Both the position numbers and the translations under genes were made by a program. The notes under the pieces were generated by a model. That model made no database searches. It had not been told where the DNA came from and saw only the letters and a list, made by a program, of their open reading frames with translations. From Bradyrhizobium sp. LTSP885 (lineage in GTDB: Bacteria; Pseudomonadota; Alphaproteobacteria; Rhizobiales; Xanthobacteraceae), in assembly GCF_000938305.1 (NCBI RefSeq), contig NZ_JYMT01000042.1, positions 310,001 to 374,000 of the forward strand: 64,000 nt of DNA, in the 5' to 3' direction. Positions 1 through 8,482 of this stretch are shown in pieces. The number at the start of each line of letters is the position of its first letter. The first letter of the stretch is position 1.

Positions 1-1
1 G

Positions 2-1369
2 GACGACGCGGCGCAAGCCAGGGCCGTGCCGGTGCCAAAGATGCGTAACCAGATTCCGATCCTGGCACCGCATTCCGCCGATCAGGCAGTCGCGACGATC
101 AAGGATCAACCTGTCATCAAGCTGACGCTGGATGCCACGCTGCAGAAGAACCTGGAGGCGCTGGCGCGCGACCGCGCGATTGCGCAGGGACCGGACGTCT
201 CGGTCGCGATCATCGCGGTCGACAATGCGACCGGCGACGTGCTGGCGCGCGTCGGCTCGGCCGATTATTTCGACGAACGACGGGCAGGCCAGGTCGACAT
301 GTCCCGCGCGGTGCGCTCGCCGGGCTCGACGTTGAAGCCGTTCATCTATGGCCTCGCCTTCGAGGATGGTTTTGTCCATCCCGACAGCCTGATCGAAGAT
401 CGTCCGATCCGCTTCGGCACCTACGCGCCGGAAAATTTCGACATGACGTTCCAGGGCACGGTGCCGGTGCGCAAGGCGCTGCAATTTTCGCTGAACGTGC
501 CGGCGATCGAACTGCTCGATCGCGTCGGCGCGAGCCGTCTGTCGTCGCGGCTGAAGCAGGCCGGTGCTAACCTGGTGCTGCCCAAGGATGAAGTGCCCGG
601 CTTGGCAATGGGCCTCGGCGGTGTCGGCGTGACGCTGCAGGATCTGGCGCAGCTCTATGCCGGGCTGGCGCGGCTCGGCGCCACAACGCCGCTGCGCGAG
701 ATCGTGCGGGCCAATGACATCAGGGAAACCATGCGGCTGATGGATCAGGCCGCGGCCTGGCAGGTTGGCAACGTCTTGCTCGGCACGCCGCCGCCGGAAA
801 ACGGCGTGCATGGCCGGATCGCGTTCAAGACCGGCACCAGCTACGGTTATCGCGACGCTTGGTCGCTCGGCTTCGACGGCCGCATCACCATCGGCGTCTG
901 GGTTGGCCGTCCGGACGGCGCGCCGGTGCCCGGCCTGGTCGGCCGTTCCGCGGCGGCACCGATCCTGTTCGACGCCTTCGCCCGCACCGGCAAGGTGCCG
1001 GCGGCGCTGCCCAAGCCGCCGCGCGGCGTGCTGGTCGCAAGCAATGCGAAGTTACCCCTGCCGCTTCGGCGCTTCCGCCCGCTCGGCGAACTGGTCCGCA
1101 GCGGCAACGATTCTGCTCCGCACATCCAGTTCCCGCTGAACGGCTCGCGCATCGACGTCGATCATTCCGATGATGGCCGCCTTGCGGCGATGCCGGTCAA
1201 GGTCGCCGGCGGCGTGCTGCCGCTGACGGTGCTGGTGAATGGTGTCTCAGCCGGAGACATCGACAGCCGGCGCCAGCGCCTGATCGATCCGCCGGGGCCG
1301 GGCTTCGCCCGTGTCACCGTGATCGACGCGACGGGTGCGGCCGATACCGTCGTGATCCGGGTGCAGTAA
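2..1369 (+). CDS. pbpC: Penicillin-binding protein 1C, C-terminal part (cut by left edge)
   Basis: C-terminal part of a class A penicillin-binding protein. The start, membrane anchor and GT51 glycosyltransferase domain lie outside the window; the frame is open from base 2, so the in-frame GTG at 26 is not the start. What remains is the periplasmic transpeptidase domain that cross-links peptidoglycan. SxxK is SPGSTLKPF (near base 320), SxN is SLN (near 490) and KTG is FKTGTSYGY (near 825). The last ~90 residues resemble the BiPBP_C domain that closes PBP1C proteins, which separates it from PBP1A/1B. It converges on the hydroxylase gene, with only five bases between the stop codons. Family assignment is firm; the C subtype rests on the C-terminal domain. 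Confidence 0.88.
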   Translation, partial: DDAAQARAVPVPKMRNQIPILAPHSADQAVATIKDQPVIKLTLDATLQKNLEALARDRAIAQGPDVSVAIIAVDNATGDVLARVGSADYFDERRAGQVDMSRAVRSPGSTLKPFIYGLAFEDGFVHPDSLIEDRPIRFGTYAPENFDMTFQGTVPVRKALQFSLNVPAIELLDRVGASRLSSRLKQAGANLVLPKDEVPGLAMGLGGVGVTLQDLAQLYAGLARLGATTPLREIVRANDIRETMRLMDQAAAWQVGNVLLGTPPPENGVHGRIAFKTGTSYGYRDAWSLGFDGRITIGVWVGRPDGAPVPGLVGRSAAAPILFDAFARTGKVPAALPKPPRGVLVASNAKLPLPLRRFRPLGELVRSGNDSAPHIQFPLNGSRIDVDHSDDGRLAAMPVKVAGGVLPLTVLVNGVSAGDIDSRRQRLIDPPGPGFARVTVIDATGAADTVVIRVQ

Positions 1370-1374
1370 ACGCT

Positions 1375-2190
1375 TTAGCGGATGAACGACCAGTTCTTGT
1401 AGAACACGGTCTTGAATGAGGCCGCGATCACGGCCGCGCCGGCGATCGCCGCGTCGAAGACGGGCTGCAAATGGTTCGGGCGGACGATGTCCATGAACAG
1501 GCAGTAGCGCGCCTGGTCGACATCGTTGACCGACTGGTGGAACAGCGTGTCATCGAACATGAACAGCGGCTGGTTCTTCCAGTAATGGGTCTTGTCGTCG
1601 ACATTGATGAAGACGCCGTCGCTGTCGATCGGATCGAGATTGTAGAGCACGCGGAAGGTCAGGCGCAGCGGACCGAAATGCCATGATGTCTTTTCGCGCT
1701 GGTTGAACACCGACACCGCGATGGTCTTGATGTAGCGGTAGTCCTGTTCGAAGGCAGGAATCCGCACGGTGATATCCTGCTTCCGTGCGAACCATTTGAA
1801 CGTCAGCATGCCGCGCTTGCGGTCGCCCAGCACTTCGGCGACGCGCGCCTTGATCAGGTCGCCATTCTCGACGAACGCCTTGACGCAGGCTTCGACCTCG
1901 GCGCGATGCGCAGCCGGGAGATCTTCAAGCCGGTAGGTGCCGAGGTTTCGGGCCGACAACAGGTCCGCCAGCAGGTTGATCGGCGACAGCAGCCAGGTCG
2001 GGATGCCGTTGCCGAGGAAATACTTCTCGGCCATGTCGGGCGTGACCTTGAAGTGCCGTTTGATGTCGAGGGCGCCGCAGACCAGGAAAAACAAAACGAG
2101 ATAGGGCACCAGATAGAGCAGGGGGACCAGCACAAGCAGCGCCACTGCGTAGCGCCGGACCCGCTTCCGGGTATTTCGGTCGATTGCCAT
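1375..2190 (-). CDS. Aspartyl/asparaginyl beta-hydroxylase family protein (LpxO-like)
   Basis: Predicted 271-residue Fe(II)/2-oxoglutarate dioxygenase of the aspartyl/asparaginyl beta-hydroxylase fold, the family of LpxO, which 2-hydroxylates lipid A acyl chains at the inner membrane. A hydrophobic segment at about residues 14-40 suggests a membrane anchor. The family signatures visible are SWHFGPLR, THYWKN, FDDTLFHQSVN and the closing RYCLFMDIVRP strand. The start at 2190 (MAIDRNTRKR) gives a basic N-terminus before the membrane segment; a longer frame reaches 2271 but only adds non-conserved residues. It diverges from an envelope glycolipid operon starting near 2419, which supports a lipid A substrate by context. 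A peptidyl substrate cannot be excluded. Confidence 0.8.
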   Translation of the reverse strand: MAIDRNTRKRVRRYAVALLVLVPLLYLVPYLVLFFLVCGALDIKRHFKVTPDMAEKYFLGNGIPTWLLSPINLLADLLSARNLGTYRLEDLPAAHRAEVEACVKAFVENGDLIKARVAEVLGDRKRGMLTFKWFARKQDITVRIPAFEQDYRYIKTIAVSVFNQREKTSWHFGPLRLTFRVLYNLDPIDSDGVFINVDDKTHYWKNQPLFMFDDTLFHQSVNDVDQARYCLFMDIVRPNHLQPVFDAAIAGAAVIAASFKTVFYKNWSFIR

Positions 2191-2418
2191 GGTCAATATC
2201 TGCTTAACGGGTCGAAAAACGTGGTGAACTGAACGGTGATACCCTTTATGCCGTCCCCGGCACCGCGGCAAGGCGGGAGACGGGGAAAGACCGAATGCGG
2301 TGTTGTTTGCAGTGCGGTTTCATCGTATGCGAAAAACATGGTTGAAACCCTCCAGCCCCGCCGCTTCGGAGCAGGCCAACAGTCTGTAAAGCCTGCGCAT
2401 TCCAGCCGCAGGCTGTTC

Positions 2419-4080
2419 ATGGCGTTCGAGTTCGCGACGGCCAGCCACCCGCGCGCGGTTCTGTTCCTGCTGTTGTGCTGTTTGGTGCTGTTTCTGCCCG
2501 GCTTCTTCACCATCCCGCCGATCGATCGTGACGAGGTGCGCTTTGCCCAGGCGACCAAGCAGATGGTCGAAAGCGGCGATTACGTCGACATCCGCTTCCA
2601 GGACGATGTCCGCTACAAGAAGCCGGTCGGCATCTACTGGCTGCAGGCGGCGTCACTGAAGACCGTTGCAGCGCTCGGCCTGCCACGGGCGCAGGTGCGG
2701 ATCTGGGTCTACCGCATGCCATCGCTGATCGGTGCCATCGGCGCGGTACTCCTGACCTACTGGACGGCGCTTGCCTTCGTGACGCGGCAAGGCGCGGCCT
2801 TGGCCGCGTTGATGCTCGCGAGTTGCGTGCTGCTGGGCGGCGAGGCGCGGCTCGCCAAGACCGATGCGATGCTGCTGTTCACCGTCACAGCGGCGATGGG
2901 CGCGATGGCGCGGGTCTATTTGTCGTGGCAACGCGGCGAGGACCCCGCGCATCCGCCATGGGGACCCCCTGCGATCTTCTGGACAGCGCTGGCGGTCGGT
3001 ATCCTGATCAAGGGACCGCTGATCCTGATGTTCGTCGGCCTCGCGATGGTGGCGCTTGCCGTCCTCGACAGGTCGGCGGCCTGGTTTTTGCGCATGCGCC
3101 CGGTTTGGGGCCTGATGTGGATGCTGGTGCTGGTGCTGCCGTGGTTCGTGCTGATCTTCCTGCGCGCCGGCGACACCTTCTTTGCAGATTCCGTCGGCGG
3201 CGACATGCTGAGCAAGCTCGGGGCGCAGGAATCCCATGGCGCTCCACCCGGGCTCTATCTGCTGCTGTTCTGGGTCACGTTCTGGCCCGCTGCGCCGCTT
3301 GCCGGCATGGCCGCGCCGGCGGTCTGGCGGGCACGGCGGGAGCCCGGCGCGCAGTTTCTGCTGGCCTGGCTGATCCCGTCCTGGATCGTGTTCGAGGCGG
3401 TTCTGACCAAGCTGCCGCATTACGTGCTGCCGCTCTATCCGGCGATCGCGATCCTGACCGCGGGCGCGCTCGAGCGGCGCGTGCTGTCGCGCTCCTGGCT
3501 GGTGCGGGGCGCGGCGTGGTGGTTTGCGATCCCCGCGCTTGGCGCGGTGCTGGTGACGGCAGGGGCGATCAAGCTGATTCACCAGCCGGTGTTTCCGGCC
3601 TGGCCATTATTCGCGGTCGCGATGGTGTTCGGCCTGGTCGCCTGGTGGCTGTTCGAGGAGAGCCGCGCCGAGCGCTCGCTGCTTAACGCCGTGATCGCCG
3701 CGGCATTGTTGGCGGGTGGCACCTATGGCGTGGTGGTGCCGCGGCTCACGACGATGTTTCCAAGCCAGGAAGTGGCGCGCGCGCTGCGAAATGTGACCTG
3801 TGTCGGTCCGAAAGCCGCCGCGGCCGGGTACCTGGAGCCGAGCCTCGTGTTCATGACCGACACCTCGACCCTGCTCACGGATGGATCGGGTGCGGCCGAT
3901 TTCCTGGGGCAGGGCTCCTGCCGCTTTGCGCTGGTCGAACAGCGCTCGGAACGCGCCTTCGTGCAGCGCGCCGAGGCGATCGGGCTGCGCTACGAAGCAC
4001 CGGTGCGCGTCGAGGGTTACAATATCTCGCAAGGCAAGGCGGTCTCGATCGCGATCTTCCGCTCCGAAGGGACGGAATGA
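2419..4080 (+). CDS. ArnT-like glycosyltransferase, GT83/PMT family
   Basis: Integral membrane glycosyltransferase of 553 residues that should transfer a sugar from a polyprenyl-phosphate donor to a periplasmic acceptor, as ArnT does with aminoarabinose and Rgt proteins do with galacturonate on lipid A. The first periplasmic loop carries the acidic family motif in PIDRDEVRFAQ, after one N-terminal membrane segment (LFLLLCCLVLFLPGF). About ten further hydrophobic segments follow, and a soluble ~100-residue domain ends the protein. Start chosen at ATG 2419 (MAFEFATAS) because the hydrophobic segment follows directly; ATG 2338 is an alternative and no strong ribosome site marks either. First gene of a tight operon with PAP2, GT2 and LAB_N genes. 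The sugar is unknown. Confidence 0.85.
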   Translation: MAFEFATASHPRAVLFLLLCCLVLFLPGFFTIPPIDRDEVRFAQATKQMVESGDYVDIRFQDDVRYKKPVGIYWLQAASLKTVAALGLPRAQVRIWVYRMPSLIGAIGAVLLTYWTALAFVTRQGAALAALMLASCVLLGGEARLAKTDAMLLFTVTAAMGAMARVYLSWQRGEDPAHPPWGPPAIFWTALAVGILIKGPLILMFVGLAMVALAVLDRSAAWFLRMRPVWGLMWMLVLVLPWFVLIFLRAGDTFFADSVGGDMLSKLGAQESHGAPPGLYLLLFWVTFWPAAPLAGMAAPAVWRARREPGAQFLLAWLIPSWIVFEAVLTKLPHYVLPLYPAIAILTAGALERRVLSRSWLVRGAAWWFAIPALGAVLVTAGAIKLIHQPVFPAWPLFAVAMVFGLVAWWLFEESRAERSLLNAVIAAALLAGGTYGVVVPRLTTMFPSQEVARALRNVTCVGPKAAAAGYLEPSLVFMTDTSTLLTDGSGAADFLGQGSCRFALVEQRSERAFVQRAEAIGLRYEAPVRVEGYNISQGKAVSIAIFRSEGTE

Positions 4081-4081
4081 C

Positions 4082-4927
4082 ATGCCGACGGCGCCAGCAA
4101 CGGCGGAATCCGCGAATTATGTCGGCCGATTGCTGACGCTGGTCTGGCTGTCCTTCGCCCAGCTGGTGCGCGCGCCATCGCATTCGCGCCGCGCCGAAGC
4201 CGCGCGGCGTTCGGCACGCCACGTGCTGCTGCTCGTCGTCATCATCGGTGCGGTGATCCTCACGCTGATGTACGCCGTCGACGTCGAAGAGATCAGCTTG
4301 ATGCCGCCGCGCGGCACGCCAAGCCTGTGGTGGGCGCGCATCCTGACTGATTTCGGCAAGGACACGCACGTGATGTGGACGCTCGGTGTCTTGCTGATCG
4401 TGGTTGCATTGGCGGCGCCCGCGTTGCGCGGCGTGTCGCGCGCGACGTTGCTAGGCCTCGGAACGCGGCTGCAATATCTGTTTCTGTCGGTGGTGTTCTC
4501 GGTGGCTGTGGGTGAACTGATCAAGTGGATCGTTGGCCGAGGCCGGCCCTTTGTTGGCGGCAAGGCCAATGCCTTCAACTTCCAGCATTTCGCGGGCACC
4601 GAGGCCTATGCGAGCTTTCCGTCGGGACATTCGATCACGGCGTTCGCGCTGGCATTTGCCGTATCCGCCGTGTGGCCACGGACGCGTATCGTCATGCTTG
4701 TCTATGCGCTCGTGATCGTTGCGACCCGGCTGGTGCTGCTGGCGCATCATCCGAGCGATGTGGTGGCCGGCGCGCTGGTCGGCGTAACAGGCGCAATGGC
4801 CGTGCGCTACTGGTTCGCCGCCCGCCGCCTTGGTTTCGCCATCGATCGCGACGGCGCGATTGTGGCGTTGTCCGGACCGTCGGAAGGGCGCCTCAAAAGG
4901 GTTGCGGGGAGCGTCTTCGCCCCATAA
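4082..4927 (+). CDS. PAP2-family lipid phosphatase
   Basis: Membrane phosphatase of 281 residues with all three motifs of the type 2 phosphatidic acid phosphatase family: KWIVGRGRPF (KX6RP), SFPSGHS (PSGH) and TRLVLLAHHPSD (the final Arg-His-Asp group). About six membrane segments are evident. Such enzymes dephosphorylate undecaprenyl pyrophosphate or lipid A phosphates on the periplasmic face. The ATG at 4082 lies one base after the stop of the upstream glycosyltransferase gene, indicating translational coupling. In this operon it could remove a lipid A phosphate before a sugar is added, as LpxE does, or recycle the polyprenyl carrier; the sequence does not decide between them. Confidence 0.87.
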   Translation: MPTAPATAESANYVGRLLTLVWLSFAQLVRAPSHSRRAEAARRSARHVLLLVVIIGAVILTLMYAVDVEEISLMPPRGTPSLWWARILTDFGKDTHVMWTLGVLLIVVALAAPALRGVSRATLLGLGTRLQYLFLSVVFSVAVGELIKWIVGRGRPFVGGKANAFNFQHFAGTEAYASFPSGHSITAFALAFAVSAVWPRTRIVMLVYALVIVATRLVLLAHHPSDVVAGALVGVTGAMAVRYWFAARRLGFAIDRDGAIVALSGPSEGRLKRVAGSVFAP

Positions 4928-4991
4928 AAGCGGTCGCCCGACGGGATCGGGCCGGTTCCAGCCGCTGATAACACCAACCACGAGTGCCGAA

Positions 4992-5771
4992 TTGCCTGCT
5001 CCCGACCAGACGCCGGTCGCCGTGTCCATCGTCGTGCCCGTGCGCAACGAGGCGGACAATATCGCGCCGCTGATCGCCGAGATCGCAGCGGCGCTCGACG
5101 GCCGCTGGGTCTACGAGATTGTCTACGTCAATGACGGCTCGACCGATGCGACGGGCGATCGGCTGGCCGCGATCATGGCGCAGCGGCCCAATCTCAGGCA
5201 GCTCCGCCATGCCGTGTCATCAGGCCAATCCGCGGCGGTGCGCAGCGGGGTGCGGGCCGCGCGCGGCGCGATCGTGGCGACGCTCGACGGTGACGGACAG
5301 AACAATCCGGCGTTCCTGGCTGATCTGATCGCTGCGGTCGAGAGCGGAGGCGGCCGCGTCGGCCTCGCCGCAGGCCAGCGCGTGGGGCGCAAGGACACCG
5401 GCTTCAAGAAAATCCAGTCGCGCATCGCCAACGCCGTGCGCGGCGCGATCCTGCGCGACGGCACCCGCGACACCGGCTGCGGATTGAAGGCGTTCCCACG
5501 CGAGGTGTTCCTGTCGATGCCCTATTTCGACGGGCTGCACCGCTTCCTGCCGGCGCTGGTCCGCCGCGAAGGCTTCGCGATCGCCTATGTCGACGTTGTC
5601 GACCGGCCGCGCCATGCCGGCGTCTCGAACTACGGGTTCTTCGACCGGCTCTGGATCGGGATCATGGATCTGATCGGTGTGTGGTGGCTGATCCGCCGCA
5701 AGAAGCCAACGCCTGTCGTCACTGAGGTGACGGACGTCACTGAAGTGCCTGATGTAACCGAGGTGAAGTGA
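4992..5771 (+). CDS. Polyprenyl-phosphate sugar transferase, GT2 family (DPM1/ArnC type)
   Basis: Cytoplasmic GT2 glycosyltransferase of about 259 residues that makes a polyprenyl-phosphate-linked sugar, the donor needed by the ArnT-like enzyme two genes upstream. The GT-A core starts at once with VAVSIVVPVRNEADNI, followed by VYVNDGSTDAT and the catalytic ATLDGDGQNNP block. It ends with a membrane-proximal segment (RLWIGIMDLIGVWWLI) and a short tail repeating VTEV. The start is uncertain: no ATG stands close to the core, so TTG 4992 is the shortest sensible start, and the frame stays open upstream to an ATG at 4830 inside the PAP2 gene. Its stop overlaps the ATG of the LAB_N gene. The donor sugar (mannose, galacturonate or other) is not readable. 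Confidence 0.85.
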   Translation: MPAPDQTPVAVSIVVPVRNEADNIAPLIAEIAAALDGRWVYEIVYVNDGSTDATGDRLAAIMAQRPNLRQLRHAVSSGQSAAVRSGVRAARGAIVATLDGDGQNNPAFLADLIAAVESGGGRVGLAAGQRVGRKDTGFKKIQSRIANAVRGAILRDGTRDTGCGLKAFPREVFLSMPYFDGLHRFLPALVRREGFAIAYVDVVDRPRHAGVSNYGFFDRLWIGIMDLIGVWWLIRRKKPTPVVTEVTDVTEVPDVTEVK

Positions 5772-6109
5772 TGCTGATTCAATTCGGCCAGGCGCTGAGT
5801 GCCTATTTTTACGACGTCTTCATCGCCAAGTTCGATTTCTGGCTGGCGTTCGGCCTCGTCGCGCAATTGCTGTTTACCGCGCGCTTCCTGGTGCAGTGGA
5901 TCTCCAGCGAACGCGCCGGCCAGAGCGTGGTGCCGATGGCGTTCTGGTTCTTCTCGATGGGCGGCGGGTTGATGACGTTGGTCTACGGCCTCGCCAAGCG
6001 CGAGCCCGTCATCATCATCGGCCAGGGCCTCGCCACGCTGATCTATATCCGCAACATCATGCTGATCGTGAAGAGCCGCGGCAAGGCATCGAAGGCGCTC
6101 GATCGCTGA
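5771..6109 (+). CDS. LAB_N domain small membrane protein
   Basis: Membrane protein of 112 residues corresponding to the lipid-A-disaccharide synthase N-terminal domain family (LAB_N). These short three-to-four-helix proteins often accompany polyprenyl-phosphate sugar transferases. Helices are seen around FWLAFGLVAQLLFTARFLVQW, FWFFSMGGGLMTLVYGL and PVIIIGQGLATLIYIRNIML. Family members are thought to help flip or present polyprenyl-linked sugars, but biochemical proof is thin. The ATG at 5771 overlaps the preceding stop by one base (TGATG), so it is translationally coupled and closes the four-gene envelope operon that begins at 2419. Confidence 0.82.
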   Translation: MLIQFGQALSAYFYDVFIAKFDFWLAFGLVAQLLFTARFLVQWISSERAGQSVVPMAFWFFSMGGGLMTLVYGLAKREPVIIIGQGLATLIYIRNIMLIVKSRGKASKALDR

Positions 6110-6239
6110 TCTCTACGGAATCCGGAGCGCACAGCGTCAATTGCGACCAAATCCAAGCGAAGGTCAAAGAATCGCCTCAGAGCATGTCATTCATCATGCC
6201 GGTTCGGCGCCGATGATCGGCTGCCGCGGGGCGTGAGAA

Positions 6240-8012
6240 GTGAGTGTGCATTCGCGGAAGAGGGATGAGGTCCGATCGAGTAACGAGCCACCGCTGAACA
6301 GCGCGAGCGAATTACCGGATCGGCGAAAAATCAGCTTCCGTTGGATGGCTGCGACCGTTCTTATGGGAGGCGCCGCCCTGGCCCTGCTTGGTGGTGCGCT
6401 GCGCGGTGCACTGGGCAACCGCGCTCAATTCGCTGTATCGCCCGTCACGTCCTTTCCAAGTCTGGCGGAGCAGGTGGTTGACGAGGCCCATCGTGGTGAC
6501 CGCTTGGATCGGACGTCCGTCGCACCGGGCAGTCCGTCTGCGATCAGGATCGAACAGCTGAGCGATGCAGGCTCGGTCCGCCCGTTTACGCGTGTGTCAG
6601 CCCGGCTCGCGCAGCTTGATCCCGAACCGCAAAGTGTCAATCATCGCGAGCCGGTGGGAGAGGGCGACAACGATAAGCCAGCTGGCGAGCAACAGACGCT
6701 GTTGTCGCAATTGCCGCCGATCATCCGAGACGGGGCGTCGCACCGAAAGTTGCCGGACAGCGTTGGCTCCTATGTTGACGCCGAAGAAGCGCGGCAGCCG
6801 CTAATTTCCATCGACGGGGCTCTCAACGTATCCAACGTTCCGGAACGGCCTTCTTCCTCCGACAGCCATCGACATGTTGTGATCGCCAGAAGTGGTGACA
6901 CGCTTTCGGGCGTTCTGCGCGCGGTGGCGACGGGAAAGGAGGACGAGCAGGCCATCCTTGCGGCTGTTCCGTGGCCTGATGGCGGAGCGGCGTTGTCCAG
7001 TGGCGAGAAAATCACAATCATCGAACAGAACAGAGATGCCGTCTTGCCCGAGCGGCACATCTTGAAAGTGTCGATCAAACGGACAGATTCAACCGTCGTC
7101 GCTGTCGGTCGTACCGACACAGGCCGATACCAGGCAATCGTGCCGGAGCGGCCGGGCGTGGCCTCACGCAACGATGACTTGCTGCGTGTTTCGACCGACA
7201 TGCATTCTGTCCCAGGCGAGACGTTGCGTGACGGGCTTCAGGCGCTTGCACGCTCCAATCACGTCGACGAAGCGATCGTTGCTGAATTCATGCGGCTCTG
7301 CAGCCGCGATTTCGACCTCGACGGGCCGCTCGGCGATTCGGATATGGCCAATATCATTTATGCCCCGAACGAACTTGGCCAACCCGAGCTGGTGTTCGTC
7401 GACTTGACGGCCGGTGGGCAGACGCACCGCTATTATCGCTTCGCGGCGCCGGACGATGGCAGTTCGGATTTCTATGATGATGACGGACATTCCGTCACCA
7501 AGTTTCTATTGCGCAAGCCGGTCGTCAGCGGTCGCCTCGGCGACGGCTTTGGTTGGCGTATTCATCCGATCCTGGGGGACCGCCGCTTCCACGAGGGCGC
7601 CGATTTTGCGGCACCCTATGGTTCGCCAATTGCGGCAGCGGGCGCCGGCGTCGTCGAGACCGAGGGATACGAACGCGGTTACGGGAAATATATCCGGGTC
7701 CTCCACGATCGCGGTTATGAGACGACCTATGCCCACATCGCTGATGTCCCGCCCGGGCTGAAGGTTGGCGACCGTGTTCGCCAGGGAGAGACGATCGCCT
7801 ACGTCGGATCGACGGGGCTCTCGACAGGGCCGCATCTCTATTATGAAGTCCGGATCAACGGCCGCAACGTCGATCCGCTTCGGATGAAATTGTCGGGCGG
7901 CCGGGACCTGCAAGGCGATCTCCGTGGCGCTTTCGATCGCCAGCGCGAAAGTATCGATCAACTCGCGTCCGCCTCCACGTCTCCGCACCGGTACTTCGGC
8001 TCCGAGCACTGA
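6240..8012 (+). CDS. M23-family (LytM) envelope protein with degenerate HxH motif
   Basis: Predicted 590-residue single-pass envelope protein with a C-terminal M23/LytM peptidase domain, the class that trims peptidoglycan or activates amidases at division. Residues ~35-60 form the membrane anchor (WMAATVLMGGAALALL); a long variable periplasmic region follows; around residues 215-265 a segment with RSGDTLSGVLRAVATG resembles a LysM/OapA-type wall-binding domain. The M23 core runs from GRLGDGFGWRIHPI to NGRNVDPLRMKL. The first zinc motif HxxxD is present (HEGADF), but the usual HLHxE reads PHLYYE, so the second His, normally a zinc ligand, is Tyr. It may therefore be a non-catalytic activator. 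Start GTG 6240 is tentative; GTG 6246 is equally possible and no clear ribosome site is present. Confidence 0.82.
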   Translation: MSVHSRKRDEVRSSNEPPLNSASELPDRRKISFRWMAATVLMGGAALALLGGALRGALGNRAQFAVSPVTSFPSLAEQVVDEAHRGDRLDRTSVAPGSPSAIRIEQLSDAGSVRPFTRVSARLAQLDPEPQSVNHREPVGEGDNDKPAGEQQTLLSQLPPIIRDGASHRKLPDSVGSYVDAEEARQPLISIDGALNVSNVPERPSSSDSHRHVVIARSGDTLSGVLRAVATGKEDEQAILAAVPWPDGGAALSSGEKITIIEQNRDAVLPERHILKVSIKRTDSTVVAVGRTDTGRYQAIVPERPGVASRNDDLLRVSTDMHSVPGETLRDGLQALARSNHVDEAIVAEFMRLCSRDFDLDGPLGDSDMANIIYAPNELGQPELVFVDLTAGGQTHRYYRFAAPDDGSSDFYDDDGHSVTKFLLRKPVVSGRLGDGFGWRIHPILGDRRFHEGADFAAPYGSPIAAAGAGVVETEGYERGYGKYIRVLHDRGYETTYAHIADVPPGLKVGDRVRQGETIAYVGSTGLSTGPHLYYEVRINGRNVDPLRMKLSGGRDLQGDLRGAFDRQRESIDQLASASTSPHRYFGSEH

Positions 8013-8026
8013 CCCCTTGGGGTTTT

Positions 8027-8434
8027 TCAGGCCAGCAGTTTGGCGAGGAGGCGGCCGAGCGTGTTCCGCTCGTCTTCGTCCAGAGATGCGAACGACAGGG
8101 CAAGCACCTTCATGACCCGCTTGCGGCCCTCGCGGAGAAGCTCGGTTCCTCGCGGTGTCAACCGATGGTGGGTTACGCGCCCAGGGCCTTGAAACCTTTC
8201 GATCAGTCCAACGCGCAGCAGGCGGGCCGTCAGCGTCCCGAACGCCTGATCGGAATTGAAGCTCAGTTCGGCCAGCCGATGCATAGAGGCACCGGGATTC
8301 CGCTCGATCTCGCGAAGAGCGCTCCACTGGACGAGGCTGATGCCCATGGCGGCGAGACTGGCGTCGAGCCCACGATGATGGCGGTACTGGGCCGTCTTGA
8401 TGAGCAGGCCAACATCCTCGCTTGTGTATCTCAT
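8027..8434 (-). CDS. MarR-family transcriptional regulator
   Basis: A 135-residue winged-helix regulator of the MarR family. The recognition region is seen in ALREIERNPGASMHRLAEL, followed by the wing at FQGPGRVTHHRLTPRG; a C-terminal helix (EDERNTLGRLLAKLL) would complete the dimer interface. MarR proteins usually repress their own gene and a neighbour and release DNA on binding a small ligand. It diverges from an alpha/beta hydrolase gene 48 bases away, and the start codon lies inside a perfect inverted repeat in that gap, so autorepression together with control of the hydrolase is likely. The ligand is unknown. Confidence 0.88.
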   Translation of the reverse strand: MRYTSEDVGLLIKTAQYRHHRGLDASLAAMGISLVQWSALREIERNPGASMHRLAELSFNSDQAFGTLTARLLRVGLIERFQGPGRVTHHRLTPRGTELLREGRKRVMKVLALSFASLDEDERNTLGRLLAKLLA

Positions 8435-8465
8435 ATCAATATGATTATATCAAGATATTGATATG
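8432..8465. promoter_or_regulatory. Inverted repeat, probable MarR operator
   Basis: Perfect 11-base inverted repeat CATATCAATAT / ATATTGATATG (8432-8442 and 8455-8465) with a 12-base AT-rich spacer. It fills the gap between the divergent marR and hydrolase genes, and its left arm includes the marR start codon. Placement and symmetry fit a dimeric MarR operator that blocks both promoters; binding itself is inferred. Confidence 0.7.
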
Positions 8466-8482
8466 TCAAGCGGAGCGAAGAT

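Noticed and set aside
5711..5768. VTEV repeats at the end of the GT2 glycosyltransferase as a special motif
   Set aside because: Short low-complexity tail after the conserved domain; likely neutral slippage product and noted only in the gene entry.
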